DNA of 44,188 nucleotides from Deltaproteobacteria bacterium tcs-42. GTDB taxonomy: Bacteria > Desulfobacterota > Desulfuromonadia > Desulfuromonadales > Geopsychrobacteraceae. The notes beneath the pieces are model-generated. The model had not been told where the DNA came from, searched no databases, and worked only from the letters and a program-made list of their open reading frames with translations. Below are positions 24,648 to 35,290 of the stretch, one piece after another. Where the stretch lies: assembly GCA_002049545.1 (NCBI GenBank), contig LLYT01000012.1, positions 1 through 44,188 on the forward strand. The letters run 5' to 3'. Positions within the stretch are counted from its first letter, which is position 1. The number at the start of each line of letters is the position of its first letter. The position numbers and the translations under genes are program-made.

Positions 24648-25166
24648 TTATTCTGATTTATAACTCTTATCGTAAGCCTTGATGAGTTCATCGGTTAAAT
24701 CGTTCATATGATCGGCGATATAGACAAGTCCTCCTTCACTTTTCTCGAGAACCATCGCATAACCACCATCCTTGCCCATTTTTTTCAGGATGACCGAAAG
24801 ATCTTTCAAGATCGATTGGGTCAGTTTTCCATCTTCTTGTTGCAGCTTCCGTTGCGCATCTTGCTTGAACTTTTGCAATTCCGCGACACGTTGCTGGTAT
24901 TCCCGAACCTTCTCCTGCTTGGCACTGTCGGAAAGAAGGGCAGCCTGTTGTTCAAGCTCCCCCTTTAACTCCAGGAACGCACCCTCTTTAATTTTAAACT
25001 CTGTTTCGTACTCTTTGGCCTTTGCTGCAATTTCACTTTTTGCTTCAGCACCGGCTTTGGACAGATTCAATGCTTTCTGCAAATCAACATAGGCAATTTT
25101 CATTTCAGCAAAGGCTGGGGTAACAAACAAAAGCAGTGCAACTAAAGCGAATAAAATTTTCTTCAT
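24648..25166 (-). CDS. skp: Skp/OmpH periplasmic chaperone
   Basis: A 172-residue protein with a signal peptide (MKKILFALVALLLFVTPAFA) and the Skp start 'EMKIAYVDLQKALNLSKAG', then a long charged coiled coil (about 45-130) and a short C-terminal strand region. Skp trimers hold unfolded outer-membrane proteins on their way to BamA. AGGAG precedes the ATG. It follows bamA by 24 bases, the classic order. Confidence 0.9.
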   Translation of the reverse strand: MKKILFALVALLLFVTPAFAEMKIAYVDLQKALNLSKAGAEAKSEIAAKAKEYETEFKIKEGAFLELKGELEQQAALLSDSAKQEKVREYQQRVAELQKFKQDAQRKLQQEDGKLTQSILKDLSVILKKMGKDGGYAMVLEKSEGGLVYIADHMNDLTDELIKAYDKSYKSE

Positions 25167-25190
25167 GACTTTCTCCTGTAATCAAACCTG

Positions 25191-27425
25191 TTAGAAGGCT
25201 CTTCCAATAGTAAATTCAAATATCGATTGTTTTTCATCATTTCGGGGCGACAGGTTATAACCCCACTCAAAGCGTAACGGCCCCATCGGACTCTGCCAGC
25301 GAATGCCAGCTCCGACACTGCTACGCATATCAGAGAAGTACTCCTCATCATCGGTCCAAGCATTGCCAGTATCGAAAAATAAAACTCCTTTCAAACCAAG
25401 ATCTTTGGCCAGCGGGAAAAGATATTCAAAGTTGAAATATCCCATTTTTTCCCCACCAACAAAACTGCCACTTTCATCTGTCGGGCCAACCTCCCGATTT
25501 TCAAATCCCCTGAGAGTTCGAATCCCCCCGAGGAAAAATCTTTCGGTGATTGAGACATCATCGCTGTTTGTAGAGACAACGTAACCAACCTCACCATGAA
25601 TTGAAAAAACGGTCCCCCAGAACAGTGGGAAAAAATGTCGGTGCTCAGCAATTGATTTAACAAATTCTTCGGTTCCCCCAAGCCCTGCATACTCCAAACT
25701 CAGCTTGGTAATTCCACCACGGCTGGGATCCTGGTAATAATCGGTACTATTACGAATCCACTCGGTTGTAATTGATGAGAGGGTCGAATCACCTGCCTGC
25801 TCCTGAACCCAGAGACTGGCAAACGGGGAAACATTGAGGATCTCCTGCTGCTCATAACGATAGGTCAAGTAAGCCTTTGAGTTTCTGGTCACGGGATGAC
25901 CCGCCCGGATCGATCCACCGGTACGGAAGTCGTCGTAATCATCGTATTCCCGCTCAGACTTATAAACTTCGCCGCCCAGCGTCCAATTGGTATCGAGAAA
26001 GTGCGGATCACTGATCCCGACTGAATACGTCGTACTGGTTGAACCAAAAGAGCCACTGAGGCTAAGACGCACCCCATAACCCATAAAGTTATCCTGAGAA
26101 AGGGACCCCTGAGCCATGAGCTTGTCGACCGAAGAATAACCAAGACCTATTGAAAATGTCCCCGTGGGTTTTTCCTGGACCTCAACATCAAGAACCGCTT
26201 GACTCTCATCAGAACCAGGCTTCTGCGTGACATTGACCTCATCAAAGAAACCAAGATTCCGGACCCGGCGTTTCGCATCCTTCACCCTGCTGGCACTAAA
26301 ACGGGACCCCTCAAGCAGAGGGATTTCACGGCGGATAACCTTGTCGCGGGTCTTTGTATTACCGCTGACCTCAATCCGCTCAACAAAAATCTGGATCCCC
26401 TGCTCGACCTCCAGATTTAAATCTATCAGCAAGAGCTTCTGGTCTTTATTGGTCAATGGTGCCACATTTGCGTAAGCATAACCACTATCTGCGTATAAAT
26501 CTGTCAACGCAAGAATACTATCGTGCAACACTGACCGGCTGAAGATGTCTCCGGGTTGCAGTTTTACCAGACGCAGGAGCTTTTCCTCTGGATACATCAA
26601 ATCACCAGAGACATTGACCTTGCCAACTTTATACTGCGCCCCTTCATCAATCTCAATCAGGATATCCAGATGTTTGTCATCGATCAGAGAAACCTGTGCC
26701 GGCTTGACCTTGACATCCTGATAACCTTCATCGTGGTAAGCAGCCTTGATTCTTTGAATATCCAGATCCATAGTGTCTTCGAGGTACGCCCCCCGGCCAG
26801 TGATCCAGGACAGAAACCAGCGCTCGCGAGTTTCGATCTTTTTGATCAGATCCCCTTTATCAAAAACCGTGTTGCCGACAAATTTAATATCACGGATCAG
26901 AACTTTCTCTCCCTCATCAATTCCGAAAGTGAGCGTCGCTTCATTTTTTAAATCGGTTTGCAATTCCGGTTCGATTTTTGCTGCGTGAAAGCCATCTTCA
27001 ATATAGGCGTTCTTGATCTCCTGGATGCTCTGTTCAACTTTTGCACGGCGATATATCGAAGGTGTTCTGATTTTCACGAGAGGACGCAACTTTTTCCTGG
27101 AAAGCTCTTCATTTCCGCTGAATTCAATTTTGCGGACCAAAGGATATTCGTGGACCACAAAAGTGAGAATCTTTGCTCCCTGCACCTCGGTCAGTTCAGC
27201 AGAGATATCGGCAAAACGTTTCAAGGTAAAGATACTATGGATGGCCTGATCAATCTCCTCAAGAGAAACCATATCACCGGGCTCGATTGAGATAACTGCC
27301 AGAATCGAGGATGACTCAATCCGCTTGTTTCCCTCGATCTGGACATCGGACACTTTAAAATCCTCAGCAGCGGCAAACACTGCAGCGCTTAGCAGACAAA
27401 GTGTCAATAGTACTTTCTTCAACAT
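25191..27425 (-). CDS. bamA: Outer-membrane protein assembly factor BamA
   Basis: The 744-residue Omp85 protein has a signal peptide (about 1-20), five POTRA domains (about 22-415, with recurring 'IEGNKRI', 'FSGNEEL', 'FVGNTVF', 'VSGDLMY', 'VSGNTKT') and a 16-strand barrel ending 'QSIFEFTIGRAF' with the terminal phenylalanine. The barrel carries the lid-loop arginine motif 'GGIRTLRGFENREVGP'. It folds outer-membrane proteins, including the LPS inserter that this LPS pathway needs. Confidence 0.94.
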   Translation of the reverse strand: MLKKVLLTLCLLSAAVFAAAEDFKVSDVQIEGNKRIESSSILAVISIEPGDMVSLEEIDQAIHSIFTLKRFADISAELTEVQGAKILTFVVHEYPLVRKIEFSGNEELSRKKLRPLVKIRTPSIYRRAKVEQSIQEIKNAYIEDGFHAAKIEPELQTDLKNEATLTFGIDEGEKVLIRDIKFVGNTVFDKGDLIKKIETRERWFLSWITGRGAYLEDTMDLDIQRIKAAYHDEGYQDVKVKPAQVSLIDDKHLDILIEIDEGAQYKVGKVNVSGDLMYPEEKLLRLVKLQPGDIFSRSVLHDSILALTDLYADSGYAYANVAPLTNKDQKLLLIDLNLEVEQGIQIFVERIEVSGNTKTRDKVIRREIPLLEGSRFSASRVKDAKRRVRNLGFFDEVNVTQKPGSDESQAVLDVEVQEKPTGTFSIGLGYSSVDKLMAQGSLSQDNFMGYGVRLSLSGSFGSTSTTYSVGISDPHFLDTNWTLGGEVYKSEREYDDYDDFRTGGSIRAGHPVTRNSKAYLTYRYEQQEILNVSPFASLWVQEQAGDSTLSSITTEWIRNSTDYYQDPSRGGITKLSLEYAGLGGTEEFVKSIAEHRHFFPLFWGTVFSIHGEVGYVVSTNSDDVSITERFFLGGIRTLRGFENREVGPTDESGSFVGGEKMGYFNFEYLFPLAKDLGLKGVLFFDTGNAWTDDEEYFSDMRSSVGAGIRWQSPMGPLRFEWGYNLSPRNDEKQSIFEFTIGRAF

Positions 27426-27533
27426 ATGTGGCCTTCAGTATAAAATGACAAAAAAAAAAGATTCTTGCGCAAAAACTTCATGGAATGGTTACACAATCAA
27501 AAAACGCGATTATAGGGAATCACACCAAGAACT

Positions 27534-28226
27534 TCAATTCAAATTATCCCCGGCAAGCACCCCATCTTCAATGCGTAATGTCCGATCAAGGCTATTTGCC
27601 AGAGAGGTATTATGGGTAACAATGATCATCGTCAGGCCACGAGCCTGATGCATCCGATTGAGCAACTGCATAATTTCATCGGAAATCCGGCTATCCAGAT
27701 TTCCGGTCGGTTCGTCCGCCAATATCAATCGGGGCTCACGAATCAAAGCCCGCGCAATGGCAACCCGCTGTTGCTCCCCACCCGACAAAGTGCCGGGTTT
27801 GTGGGTCAGGCGATGCTCTAAACCAACTTCTGCTAAAATCGCAGAGGCCCTCTGTGCTGCTTCTGCTCGTCTTGAGCCACCAATCAAGAGGGGCATCATG
27901 ACATTTTCCATCGCGGTAAATTCGGGTAACAACTGATGAAACTGGAAGACAAAACCAACGGTACGATTACGGAAAGCATCCAATTCTGCCCCACGCAACG
28001 CAAACAAGCTATCACCTTCAAACAACACCTCACCGGAAGTGGGGTGATCCAATCCCCCCAGAATATGCATCAGGGTTGTTTTCCCGGCACCGGAGGTACC
28101 AACAACAGCAACCCGCTCGCCAGCGCAGATTTTGAGATTGACACCACGCAGAACATCAATCACCCCGCCCGGTGTTGTGAAACTCTTGCCAAGGTCGGCA
28201 ACTTCAATCATCGCCCGCTCATTCAT
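27534..28226 (-). CDS. lolD: Lipoprotein-release ABC transporter ATPase LolD
   Basis: A 230-residue ABC ATPase of the MacB/LolD type. It shows Walker A '[22 protein letters not shown]', Q-loop '[21 protein letters not shown]', the signature '[21 protein letters not shown]', Walker B '[15 protein letters not shown]' and '[10 protein letters not shown]'. It powers extraction of outer-membrane lipoproteins with the LolC/E-type permease, whose gene overlaps it by eight bases. The cluster also encodes outer-membrane lipoproteins that would be its clients. Confidence 0.9.
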   Translation of the reverse strand: MNERAMIEVADLGKSFTTPGGVIDVLRGVNLKICAGERVAVVGTSGAGKTTLMHILGGLDHPTSGEVLFEGDSLFALRGAELDAFRNRTVGFVFQFHQLLPEFTAMENVMMPLLIGGSRRAEAAQRASAILAEVGLEHRLTHKPGTLSGGEQQRVAIARALIREPRLILADEPTGNLDSRISDEIMQLLNRMHQARGLTMIIVTHNTSLANSLDRTLRIEDGVLAGDNLN

Positions 28227-29469
28227 AGCGCAATGCCTCGGTTGGATCCATGCGCGAGGCTCGCCAGGCAGGATATATGGTTGCCAGCAAACAAATACTC
28301 ATAGCCATCACCATGACGACAACAACATCGCTGACAATAATTTCGGAAGGGAAATGCTCCATCCCGTAGACAGCTTGATCAAATATTCTGATGCCAAAAA
28401 TTTGTTCGAGAAATTTGATAGCCGCATCGGCATAATTTGCCAGAAAAACTCCCAATGCAGTTCCAAGCCCGGTCCCCACAGTACCGATGATAAAGCCCTC
28501 CATTATAAATATCTTCATGATACTGCGTGCATTGGCACCCATAGCCCGCAGAATGGCGATATCACGATTCTTCTCCATCACCACCATAATCAGGGTGGTC
28601 GCAATGTTAAAAGCGGCTACCAGGACAATGATGCCCAGGATAATAAACAGACCCAATTTTTCCAATTTAAGGGCCGACAAAAAGGAACCATAAATACTTT
28701 GCCAGGGGCGAATTACCGTGGGAAATTCAAATTGCTCAGCCAAAGAATCGGCAACCTGAGGAGCCCGATCATACCGATCAACCTCAAGTTCAACACCACT
28801 GACGAGCCCCTTTGAATCAAAAAATTCCTGCGCAACCAGTAAGGGAATATAGGCATAAAAACTATCGACCAGGCTGCTCTGCTTTTCAAAAATAGCGACC
28901 ACCTGAAACGGCTTCATTTTGGGAATCATGCCGAAGGGAGTCATGGTGAATAGCGGGGGAATGACATTGATAGAGTCACCGACAGCAACCCCCAGGCCAC
29001 TCGCCGTGTCAAGCCCGATAATGATTCCGGGTCGATCCCCTGTCGCAGAATAGAAAATTTCGTGAACCGCTTCCCCATCCAGAGTCAGGAGCGGTTGGGT
29101 AAAAATCTTGTGTGCCGCACCAACCCCCTTGACACTGACCGCCGAGACGTTCCCCCGGGATAACAACATCGCTTCTTGCGCAACAAATGGAGTCGCAGAA
29201 AGGACATGTGGTGTTTGACTTGCAGCCTCAACCAGCTCCTGCGGGTTTTCAATCCCATCACCGAAGCTCTGCATCAAGACATGTGGAACATTACCAAGGA
29301 TCTGTTGACGCACGCCGTCGGTAAAACCGGTCATCACCGCCAGAACCAGAATCAGCGCCGCAACACCAAGAGTCACCCCGGCAATCGAGATAAAGGAAAT
29401 AACCGAAATAAAGGTCTGCTTCCGCTTGGCACGCAGATAGCGGAGGCTGATAAACCATTCGTAGGACAT
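28219..29469 (-). CDS. Lipoprotein-release permease LolC/LolE family
   Basis: From [23 protein letters not shown] (ATG 29469, AAGGAT upstream) it is 416 residues. It has one N-terminal membrane helix (about 22-48), a large periplasmic MacB-like domain, and three C-terminal helices (about 265-400) ending '[18 protein letters not shown]', the FtsX/LolE signature. There is only one permease gene, so the transporter is probably a homodimeric LolF-type unit rather than LolC+LolE. Confidence 0.88.
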   Translation of the reverse strand: MSYEWFISLRYLRAKRKQTFISVISFISIAGVTLGVAALILVLAVMTGFTDGVRQQILGNVPHVLMQSFGDGIENPQELVEAASQTPHVLSATPFVAQEAMLLSRGNVSAVSVKGVGAAHKIFTQPLLTLDGEAVHEIFYSATGDRPGIIIGLDTASGLGVAVGDSINVIPPLFTMTPFGMIPKMKPFQVVAIFEKQSSLVDSFYAYIPLLVAQEFFDSKGLVSGVELEVDRYDRAPQVADSLAEQFEFPTVIRPWQSIYGSFLSALKLEKLGLFIILGIIVLVAAFNIATTLIMVVMEKNRDIAILRAMGANARSIMKIFIMEGFIIGTVGTGLGTALGVFLANYADAAIKFLEQIFGIRIFDQAVYGMEHFPSEIIVSDVVVVMVMAMSICLLATIYPAWRASRMDPTEALRYE

Positions 29470-29508
29470 TAATATCCTTTTAAGCAAAATTTTGCGACGC
29501 CAGCAAGA

Positions 29509-30993
29509 TTAGCTGATTTCAGGGCGGAGCTGCGGAAACAAAATCACATCGCGAATCGAAGCCGAATTGGTCAACAGCATAACCAGCCGATCAATACCAA
29601 TTCCCTCACCTGCGGTTGGTGGCAACCCATATTCAAGCGCCCGAATATAATCCTCATCCATCTCATGCGCTTCTTCATCCCCGGCTGCCTTCTCCTCAAG
29701 TTGATGGAGAAACCGTTCTTGCTGATCCAGCGGATTATTCAACTCGGAAAAAGCGTTGGCAAGTTCACGACCGACAATAAACAGTTCAAACCGATCCACC
29801 ACTTCGGGGTTTTGATCATTTTTGCGTGATAATGGAGAAATTTCGGTTGGGTATTCGGTAATGAATGTCGGTTGCCAGAGGTTCGGTTCAACCACTTCAT
29901 CAAAGATCTCAGCCAAAAGTTTACCATGGCCGATTCTGCTCTCTAATTCCAGGCCAAGTGATTGTGCGTAGGCAAGTGACTTTTCTCGATCATCAAGGAC
30001 TGTCATATCAGCAGAGCCGTATTTAACGATCGACTCCTTCAAAGTCAAACGATCCCATGGCGGAGTCAGATCAACATCTTTATCGCCATAAGGGATAACC
30101 ATGCTGCCACACACCTTATTTGCCACATGCGAGATCAACTCTTCGGTAAAATCCATCAAATCATCATAGGTTGCATAAGCCCGATAAAATTCCATCATGG
30201 TGAATTCCGGGTTGTGCTGAATCGAAATCCCCTCATTCCGGAAGTTCCGGTTAATTTCAAAAACCCGATCAAAACCACCAACGACCAAACGTTTCAGATA
30301 GAGTTCTGGGGCAATTCGCAAAAACAGATCCATATCCAGAGTATTATGGTGGGTCACAAACGGCTTGGCTGTTGCCCCGCCTGCAACTTGTTGCATCATC
30401 GGCGTTTCAACTTCAAGATAATCGCTATCCAACATATATTCGCGGATCAGATTGACAATTTGGCTGCGCTTACGAAAGACCTCACGGACTTCGGGGTTGG
30501 CAATCAAATCGAGATAACGCTGCCGGTAGCGGGTTTCGACATCGGTCAACCCATGCCATTTTTCGGGTAATGGCAAGAGCGATTTCGTCAACAAACGGAT
30601 TTCTGCAGCTCGTAACGACAGCTCGTCAGTTTTGGTACGAAACGGAGCACCGACAACGCCAACGATATCGCCGATATCAAATTTCTTGAAATGGTCGAAA
30701 AACTCTTCACCGACCTGATTACGCGCAACGTAAATCTGCATGATGCCACTACCATCCTGCAGTTGCAGAAAGGCCGCCTTGCCAAAATCGCGACGGGCGA
30801 TAATCCGCCCGCCGATTCGATATTCAACCTCGGTCTCTTCCAGTTTTTGCTTGTCATCTGCGCCATGTGCAGCATGGATCTGCCTGGCCGTATGGTTGAC
30901 ACTAAAATCGTTGGCAAAAGGGTTGATACCAGCAGCCTGAAAAGTATCGATTTTATCTCGCCGCTGCTGCAATAATTCGTTCAATTCTTCCAT
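29509..30993 (-). CDS. lysS: Lysyl-tRNA synthetase, class II
   Basis: The 494-residue enzyme has an N-terminal OB-fold anticodon domain (about 50-165, '[21 protein letters not shown]') and a class II catalytic core with motif 2 '[26 protein letters not shown]' and motif 3 '[24 protein letters not shown]'. ATG 30993 has AAGGAAT at good spacing; the track's longer start lacks support. It sits upstream of lolC, as in several Geobacter-like genomes. Confidence 0.94.
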   Translation of the reverse strand: MEELNELLQQRRDKIDTFQAAGINPFANDFSVNHTARQIHAAHGADDKQKLEETEVEYRIGGRIIARRDFGKAAFLQLQDGSGIMQIYVARNQVGEEFFDHFKKFDIGDIVGVVGAPFRTKTDELSLRAAEIRLLTKSLLPLPEKWHGLTDVETRYRQRYLDLIANPEVREVFRKRSQIVNLIREYMLDSDYLEVETPMMQQVAGGATAKPFVTHHNTLDMDLFLRIAPELYLKRLVVGGFDRVFEINRNFRNEGISIQHNPEFTMMEFYRAYATYDDLMDFTEELISHVANKVCGSMVIPYGDKDVDLTPPWDRLTLKESIVKYGSADMTVLDDREKSLAYAQSLGLELESRIGHGKLLAEIFDEVVEPNLWQPTFITEYPTEISPLSRKNDQNPEVVDRFELFIVGRELANAFSELNNPLDQQERFLHQLEEKAAGDEEAHEMDEDYIRALEYGLPPTAGEGIGIDRLVMLLTNSASIRDVILFPQLRPEIS

Positions 30994-31075
30994 AAATTTA
31001 TTCCTTAACTGTTCAATTTGGTGCAGCAAGATAACCTCAGCACCCCGGTTTCGTCAAGGTAGAAAGGCGGGTCAG

Positions 31076-31486
31076 CTATAATCCCTCAAATGCTGTCAAA
31101 GCAGTCCGAAACTCAGTTGGCATCCGGCACGGCTTACGGGTTTGATAGTTGAAACAAATCAACGGTGTTTCTCCCTCTGCAGTCAATTCATCAGCACGTT
31201 CAACCCGATACTCCATCAGCCAACTGGAACGCTTCAATTGCTTCGATTTAACACCTATATTCAACTGATCGCCGAGAAACATCTCTTGACGAAAGAAGAC
31301 GTGCGCTTCGGGCATAATGATTCCGCAACTGCCAAGGTCAATCTCAGAATAAGGTCCCAGTTCCGCCAAATAGGCAATTCGAGCATCTTGAAAGAAATTC
31401 AATACCGCTGAATTGGCTACGTGACCTCCATAGTTGATATCAGCGACACCCACGCGATAAGAAAATTGAAATCGAAACCCGTCCAT
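31076..31486 (-). CDS. Acyl-CoA thioesterase, hot-dog fold (4HBT-like)
   Basis: A 136-residue hot-dog protein: 'FSYRVGVADINYGGHVANSAVLNFFQDARIAYL', with the aspartate-containing 'VADINYGGHVANS' of 4-hydroxybenzoyl-CoA thioesterase-like enzymes, then 'EAHVFFRQEMFLGDQLNI'. It likely hydrolyses an acyl-CoA or acyl-ACP; the substrate is not evident. GGAG precedes the ATG, and it follows mutM by 11 bases. Confidence 0.75.
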   Translation of the reverse strand: MDGFRFQFSYRVGVADINYGGHVANSAVLNFFQDARIAYLAELGPYSEIDLGSCGIIMPEAHVFFRQEMFLGDQLNIGVKSKQLKRSSWLMEYRVERADELTAEGETPLICFNYQTRKPCRMPTEFRTALTAFEGL

Positions 31487-31497
31487 TTAATACTCCA

Positions 31498-32313
31498 TCA
31501 ACGTTGGCACGTCGGGCAAAAGAAGGTTGATCGCTGGCCCAGACGCTGGTTATGAATCGGTTGGCCACAGATGGGACATGCTCCACCACCACGACCGTAA
31601 ACCTGCAGTTGCTGAGTAAAATACCCCGGTTTCCCGTCGGCCTGATTGAAATCACTGATCGTCGTCCCACCAGCATCAATTGCTTGGTGCAAAATCTCCT
31701 TGATTGCATCCGCTAATTTTTCATACCGGTTGAGTCCAACCCGTCCGGCGGCTCGATCAGGCCGAATTCCGGCACAAAACAGGGCTTCACTGGCGTAGAT
31801 ATTCCCCACCCCGACAACTCTCTTCTGATCCATGATAAATTGCTTGACGGTCAATTTTCTCCCTTGGGCAACAGTCCAGAGATAGTGACCGGAAAAAGAA
31901 TCGCTCAATGGTTCAGGGCCAAGATTCCAGAGTAATGGATGGCGAAATGGATCGCTATCGGTGTAGATGAAAGCACCAAATTTACGCGGATCGGTCAAGC
32001 GGAGAGATTGCCCATCGGTAAAAATCAGATCGACATGGTCATGCTTCTGTTCTGTGGACCCCGCCTCAACAATCCGCAAACTTCCCGACATCCCCAAATG
32101 CAAAATCAACGTTCCATGATCACAGAACAAGAGAAGATATTTGGCTCGTCGTTCAACTCTGTGGATTTTCTGTCCGGGAAGTTGATGGCAGAGAGCCCGG
32201 TCGAGTGGCCAGCGTAATTTAGCGGTTCGCAGGACACATTCAAGAATCGTGCGATCCGTCACATGGGGGGTGATTCCACGCCGGGTTGTTTCTACTTCAG
32301 GCAATTCGGGCAT
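31498..32313 (-). CDS. mutM: Formamidopyrimidine-DNA glycosylase
   Basis: Fpg/MutM removes oxidised purines from DNA. The 271-residue protein starts MPELPEVETTRRG with the catalytic Pro2/Glu3, has the conserved lysine in 'RVERRAKYLLL', the helix-two-turn-helix 'VVGVGNIYASEALF', and the C-terminal zinc finger 'CPICGQPI...FFCPTC'. It is in the middle of an envelope/transport operon, a housekeeping insertion seen in other bacteria too. Confidence 0.94.
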   Translation of the reverse strand: MPELPEVETTRRGITPHVTDRTILECVLRTAKLRWPLDRALCHQLPGQKIHRVERRAKYLLLFCDHGTLILHLGMSGSLRIVEAGSTEQKHDHVDLIFTDGQSLRLTDPRKFGAFIYTDSDPFRHPLLWNLGPEPLSDSFSGHYLWTVAQGRKLTVKQFIMDQKRVVGVGNIYASEALFCAGIRPDRAAGRVGLNRYEKLADAIKEILHQAIDAGGTTISDFNQADGKPGYFTQQLQVYGRGGGACPICGQPIHNQRLGQRSTFFCPTCQR

Positions 32314-32374
32314 AGTTTAAGTTCAGGTGATTTGAGGCTTCAGGCTGAAGGTTCAAGCCTACAACCTGCTGTTC

Positions 32375-32782
32375 TCAAAAGCGGATCTTTTGCGTTGCAT
32401 TATCAAAGTGGTGAAAATCGATTTGATCCGGCACACCAGAGTAATCATCTTCTCCCAGTTTCTGTGCCGAATGGTAAAACCAGCGCTCGTCAGATTCAAT
32501 CAACAAAGCGAGCTCGAAAAAAAACTGTGGTCCCGTTTCGGTGGCCAATTCCATCAACAGGAGCACCTCGACTTGCCCCTTATCAACAACCCGCTGTCGC
32601 AGGCATCGCCAGCTTTTTATCGCAACAGAGCGCAACTGTTGCTGGGCAAAATGGAGATAGGTATCACAATCACCAAACTGTTGCAAAAATGGTGCATCAT
32701 TATGATAGCTGTCATAAACAGCCACATAGTCACCACTCTTTAAAGCAGAAAAGCGATTGTCCAAAAACTGTTGAACTGTCAT
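32375..32782 (-). CDS. YchJ/SnoaL-like small protein
   Basis: This 135-residue protein resembles the NTF2-like middle domain of YchJ (UPF0225) proteins: 'FLDNRFSALKSGDYVAVYDSYH' and a C-terminal strand 'FFELALLIESDERWFYHSAQKL'. The YchJ zinc-binding SEC-C motifs are absent. Function is unknown. Its ATG overlaps the dppC-like stop (ATGA), so it is co-translated with the transporter. A short inverted repeat (AGGCTT...AAGCCT) follows its stop at about 32335-32361. Confidence 0.55.
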   Translation of the reverse strand: MTVQQFLDNRFSALKSGDYVAVYDSYHNDAPFLQQFGDCDTYLHFAQQQLRSVAIKSWRCLRQRVVDKGQVEVLLLMELATETGPQFFFELALLIESDERWFYHSAQKLGEDDYSGVPDQIDFHHFDNATQKIRF

Positions 32783-33633
32783 TCTTTGAGCCTGGGATCG
32801 AGAGCATCACGAATCCCCTCGCCGAGAAGGTTGTAGCCCAGAACTGTGATCAAGATTGCCAGGCCGGGGAAAACCGATAGCCACCAGGCACTGCCAAGGG
32901 TCTGTTTCCCGATAATCAACATGTTCCCCCAGGAAGGGGTCGGCGGTTGAACCCCGATACCGAGAAACGACAGGGCACTTTCGGTCAAAATAGCCCCAGC
33001 GACACCAAGGGTCGCAGAGACAAGAACCGGTGATATGGCATTGGGGAGAATATGACGAAAGATCAGGCGCAGATCGGAAGCTCCCAGTGCCTGTGCAGCA
33101 AGGACAAAATCACGCTGTCGCAAACTGAGGAACTCGGCGCGGATCAATCGAGCCACCCCCATCCAGCTGGTCAATCCAATCACAATCATAATATTCCAGA
33201 TCGATGGATCAAGAAACGCAATCACCGCCAGAATGAGAAAAAACGTCGGGAAACAAAGCATAATGTCAACAAAACGCATCACCAGTGCATCAATCCAACC
33301 ACCGTAATATCCAGCCAGAGAACCGAGGATGATACCGAGTAAGGTTGAAATTCCGACCGCAACAAATCCAACCAGCAATGAAATTCGTGCACCATAGAGC
33401 ATCCGGACAAACACCTCACGCCCCAGATCATCAGTACCAAAGGGGTGCGCTATACTTGGTGGCAAAAGACTTTGACTGATATCAATAGCAGCGGGGTCTG
33501 AATGAGTTAACGAAGCAACTGCAGCCATCAGGAACATAAGGGCAACAATCCCGGCACCGACCAGAGCCATACGGTTCTGACGTAACTGTCGCCAGACCAC
33601 ATCAAAAAGAAAAGTACCCCGAGATCGTGACAT
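32779..33633 (-). CDS. Peptide ABC transporter permease, DppC/OppC type
   Basis: The 284-residue membrane protein has an N-terminal helix, five more helices, and the EAA loop 'LRQRDFVLAAQALGASDLRLIFRHILPN' that couples to the ATPase. The N-terminal 'HPFGTDDLGREVFVRMLYGARISL' is typical of DppC/OppC. It should pair with the DppB-like permease 660 bases upstream, from which it is separated by the MshEN-domain gene. No DppD/DppF ATPase gene lies in the window. Confidence 0.9.
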   Translation of the reverse strand: MSRSRGTFLFDVVWRQLRQNRMALVGAGIVALMFLMAAVASLTHSDPAAIDISQSLLPPSIAHPFGTDDLGREVFVRMLYGARISLLVGFVAVGISTLLGIILGSLAGYYGGWIDALVMRFVDIMLCFPTFFLILAVIAFLDPSIWNIMIVIGLTSWMGVARLIRAEFLSLRQRDFVLAAQALGASDLRLIFRHILPNAISPVLVSATLGVAGAILTESALSFLGIGVQPPTPSWGNMLIIGKQTLGSAWWLSVFPGLAILITVLGYNLLGEGIRDALDPRLKE

Positions 33634-33635
33634 AA

Positions 33636-34259
33636 TCAGTTAAACTTTACCCTTTCAATATCAAGGACACTCAATACACCCTTTTCTTTTAAAAGATCGA
33701 GCAAGCGGTCGAGACGGGGATCGTGGGGAGAGATATCGGCAAGATCAACCATTCCATGCTCAACAATACTTTTTTTAACTTCATCTTCGGCCGGTTCAGG
33801 TGGCTTTGGCATCTCTTTGGGGACATTATTCTTAATGGCCTGACAGATTTCATCTTCAACCGCCAGCACCGGAATGATCTTACACCCGGTTGCAAACTGC
33901 AGATCATCGATTAACTTGAGGTTGGTCGGATCGGTCATCGCGACACGCAAGATTTTTTCGTGACCGGTTTTACGTAATTCAATCGGAATCACCGCCAATT
34001 CCAACATCCGTTCAGCAGATAACAACGCCATGAGTTGCTCAGAAACCTCAAGCTCCTGTAAAGAAACCCGGGAGTACTTGACCTGCGTTTCTAAAAACTC
34101 GAGAATCGTCTCCTCAGGGAGATAACCCAGCTTAACCAGAGCTTTGCCAATCTGCCCCCCCAGGTTCCGTTGCATAGAGAGGGCTGATTCAAGTTGGAAC
34201 TGATCAATCAATCCGGCTTCCAACAACATTTCCCCTAAACGGTTTGTATTAATTTGCAT
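33636..34259 (-). CDS. Stand-alone MshEN-domain protein (predicted c-di-GMP receptor)
   Basis: From the ATG at 34259 (AGGGGG upstream) it is 207 residues with no ATPase domain. Residues 6-29 read RLGEMLLEAGLIDQFQLES... through ALSMQ and match RLGxxLx10LxxxLxxQ, the c-di-GMP-binding repeat of MshE-type GspE/PilB N-terminal domains. After exactly five residues comes a second repeat, QIGKALVKLGYLPEETILEF...TQ. The rest to about 120 ('VIPIELRKT', 'VAMTDPTNLKLIDDLQFATG') is the usual T2SSE_N fold. The tail (130-207) has a proline/acidic linker and a short helical segment. It lies between the two permease genes and may tie the transporter to c-di-GMP; this is inference. Confidence 0.8.
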   Translation of the reverse strand: MQINTNRLGEMLLEAGLIDQFQLESALSMQRNLGGQIGKALVKLGYLPEETILEFLETQVKYSRVSLQELEVSEQLMALLSAERMLELAVIPIELRKTGHEKILRVAMTDPTNLKLIDDLQFATGCKIIPVLAVEDEICQAIKNNVPKEMPKPPEPAEDEVKKSIVEHGMVDLADISPHDPRLDRLLDLLKEKGVLSVLDIERVKFN

Positions 34260-34289
34260 AGTTCCCCCTGTCATTCATAGTTTTTTTCA

Positions 34290-35285
34290 TCATGATGAAC
34301 CTCCCCCCTGTTGACTGTGCCGGATACGCGGATCGGCCAGGGCATAACAGATATCTGCCAACAGGTTTCCGAGCAGAGTCAACACCGCACCCATCACCAG
34401 AATCCCCATAATCAGGGGATAGTCCCGCATCATAACACCATCGTAAAAAAGTTTCCCCATCCCGGGAATGGCAAAAATTGTTTCAAAGATCACACTACCG
34501 CCAATGAGACCCGGGACCGAAAGCCCGAGAATAGTGATCACCGGCAACAATGCATTGCGTAGAGCGTGATGATAAATAACCGTTCGCTCCGACAGCCCCT
34601 TAGCTCGAGCTGTCAGGATATAATCCTGGCGGATAACTTCGAGCATATTGGAACGCATATAGCGTGAAAACCCTGCCAGCCCGCCAATTGCAGACACAAA
34701 TACCGGCAAAACCAGATGGCTGATCCGGTCAAGCAGTTGCCCCCCCCAGCTCAAATATTCATAGCCGAGGGACTTTAAGCCAGACACCGGTAGTAGCCCC
34801 AGGCGAACACCAAACCAATCCATCAACAGCAGTGCCAACCAGAACGAAGGCATAGCAAAACCGGTAAAAACCAGCACCGTGGTGGTTCGATCAAAACCCG
34901 AGTTGCGGTGAATGGCTGAAAGAATCCCCAGTGGCACCGATACAGCAAGAATCAGGAGAATCGAAAGTAGATTGAGTAAAATTGTCACCGGCAAACGTTC
35001 CAGAACCTTGTCCAGAACGGGTCGGCGATCGGTGGCAAAGGACTCCCCAAAATCGAGCCGCACCAGGCGTGACAACCATTGTCCATATTGAACATAGAGC
35101 GGCTGATCAAGCCCATACTGAGAACGCAATCGTCCCTGCAGCTCAGAACTGGCCTGCGGATTAAGCTGAGTTTGCATATCGGTCGGCTCTCCCGGTGCTA
35201 AATGGATCACGACGAACGAAATCAATGTGATCCCCAGAAGCAGGGGGACAAGCAACAACAGACGTTTAGCAATATAACTCAACAC
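34290..35285 (-). CDS. Peptide ABC transporter permease, DppB/OppB type
   Basis: A 331-residue permease beginning '[23 protein letters not shown]', with 'HLAPGEPTD', six membrane helices and the EAA loop '[27 protein letters not shown]'. I place the start at GTG 35285, with AGGTAG six bases upstream and five bases after the binding-protein stop. The track's start would overlap that gene by 40 bases. It forms the translocation pore with the DppC-like protein. Confidence 0.9.
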   Translation of the reverse strand: MLSYIAKRLLLLVPLLLGITLISFVVIHLAPGEPTDMQTQLNPQASSELQGRLRSQYGLDQPLYVQYGQWLSRLVRLDFGESFATDRRPVLDKVLERLPVTILLNLLSILLILAVSVPLGILSAIHRNSGFDRTTTVLVFTGFAMPSFWLALLLMDWFGVRLGLLPVSGLKSLGYEYLSWGGQLLDRISHLVLPVFVSAIGGLAGFSRYMRSNMLEVIRQDYILTARAKGLSERTVIYHHALRNALLPVITILGLSVPGLIGGSVIFETIFAIPGMGKLFYDGVMMRDYPLIMGILVMGAVLTLLGNLLADICYALADPRIRHSQQGGGSS

Positions 35286-35290
35286 AAAAA

